Source: Candidatus Puniceispirillum sp.
Lineage (GTDB): Bacteria; Pseudomonadota; Alphaproteobacteria; Puniceispirillales; Puniceispirillaceae
DNA: 64,000 bases
Assembly: GCA_028382965.1 (NCBI GenBank)
Contig: JAOEUK010000004.1
Span: forward strand, 1-64,000
Direction of reading: 5' to 3'
Shown: piece after piece, positions 63,677 through 64,000 of the stretch
Numbering within the stretch: the first letter of the stretch is position 1
Layout of the letters: every line of letters starts with the position of its first letter
Position numbers and translations under genes: made by a program
The notes under the pieces: model-generated
Databases searched by the model: none
What the model was told of the DNA's origin: nothing
Seen by the model: the letters and a program-made list of their open reading frames with translations, nothing else

Positions 63677-64000
63677 TCATTCTTTTGCAGCATATTCTGG
63701 GTTAACTCCTGGTGGTGGTGTTGCTCCAAATCCACCTTTTGCAATAATAGCGTCAGTACCACCGTTTGCCGCAATTATTTTGCGTTGATCTTCTTTTGCC
63801 ATTTGATCAATGGCTTCAGGGTCACAGATGCTCCTTAAGTGCATTTCCATTTCTTTCTGGATTTTAATAAAATTGGGTAATCTACCTAAGTCGTTTAACT
63901 CGTCAGGGTCTTCAACTAGATTAAAAAGCTGTGGTTGTATACCAACGTAATAAACAAATTTCCAGCGACCCTTGCGAACCATAAATGCTCCAGATGTGGA
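63677..64000 (-). CDS. Sulfatase C-terminus (partial, runs off the right edge)
   Basis: The open frame reaches the window edge. The part seen begins STSGAFMVRKGRWKFVYYVG and continues PQLFNLVEDPDELNDLGRLP, a signature of alkaline-phosphatase-superfamily sulfatases near their C-terminus (choline-sulfatase or arylsulfatase type). The active site and the Cys/Ser-type formylglycine motif lie outside the window, so the substrate class is unresolved. The 3' end, at 63677, is followed by a gap of about 85 bases to the MFS gene. Confidence 0.78.
   Translation of the reverse strand, partial: STSGAFMVRKGRWKFVYYVGIQPQLFNLVEDPDELNDLGRLPNFIKIQKEMEMHLRSICDPEAIDQMAKEDQRKIIAANGGTDAIIAKGGFGATPPPGVNPEYAAKE

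Noticed and set aside
1-64000. tRNA, rRNA, CRISPR arrays, prophage or insertion sequences
   Set aside because: I scanned the gaps for tRNA T-arm signatures, spaced direct repeats, integrases and transposases by eye and saw none; a covariance-model scan would be decisive.

Overview
The window reads as chromosomal DNA of a free-living, AT-rich alphaproteobacterium, most likely a marine one. I infer a SAR116-like (Puniceispirillales) lineage from four things: dense ABC, tripartite-tricarboxylate (TTT) and DMT uptake systems, a dimethylformamidase-like large subunit, an Atm1-type exporter, and short intergenic gaps. The lineage call is an inference; no rRNA, tRNA or other phylogenetic marker is present. 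I saw no CRISPR array, prophage, insertion sequence or plasmid gene.

Layout. 0-3.5 kb: an acetolactate-synthase-like TPP enzyme coupled to an aldehyde dehydrogenase. 3.5-7.7 kb: an AT-rich, eroding zone with an RND-exporter/outer-membrane-protein deletion scar, a 17-bp perfect inverted repeat, six GTTAA repeats before a methyltransferase, a frameshifted lipoprotein and small secreted orphans. 7.7-12.3 kb: MarC, two convergent secreted serine proteases (subtilase and trypsin-like/TPR), and pseudoazurin facing a cytochrome c' across a shared terminator. 12.3-14.3 kb: an Lrp-type regulator divergent from metY.

14.3-20.3 kb is a complete zinc-acquisition island: a COG0523 GTPase and ZnuA on one strand, and ZnuC, ZnuB, Zur and a ZevA/ZevB-like pair on the other, divided by one palindrome that fits a Zur operator. 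20.3-25.6 kb holds a membrane protein, a double pseudogene scar (gamma-glutamyltranspeptidase against homocysteine methyltransferase), a DUF938 methyltransferase, a lone cNMP-binding protein, an FKBP-rhodanese fusion and a GFA-family protein. 25.9-34.5 kb: a peptide/nickel-type ABC importer with a fused double ATPase and an amidase, convergent with an orphan dimethylformamidase large subunit.

34.6-44.4 kb is mixed: a TauD-like remnant, nitroreductase, GNAT acetyltransferase, DMT and BT1-like transporters, an Atm1-type ABC exporter and two tandem cold-shock genes duplicated together with their leaders. 44.6-64 kb is catabolic: a CoA-transferase with permuted domain order, a second TPP enzyme, a TctCBA uptake system, a quinone oxidoreductase, a tungstate ABC transporter, a 3-hydroxyisobutyrate-dehydrogenase-like enzyme, a PrpF-type tautomerase, aspartate dehydrogenase, a cupin broken by one stop codon, an ABM-domain protein, ureidoglycine aminohydrolase, oxaloacetate decarboxylase, a YghU-type glutathione transferase, an MFS exporter and the C-terminus of a sulfatase.

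The best integrated system is the zinc island. The most open question is the 56-62 kb group, whose members (aspartate dehydrogenase, oxaloacetate decarboxylase, ureidoglycine aminohydrolase, tautomerase, cupin) suggest a nitrogenous C4-acid catabolic route that I cannot match to a described pathway. Several loci are visibly decaying, which suggests ongoing gene loss.
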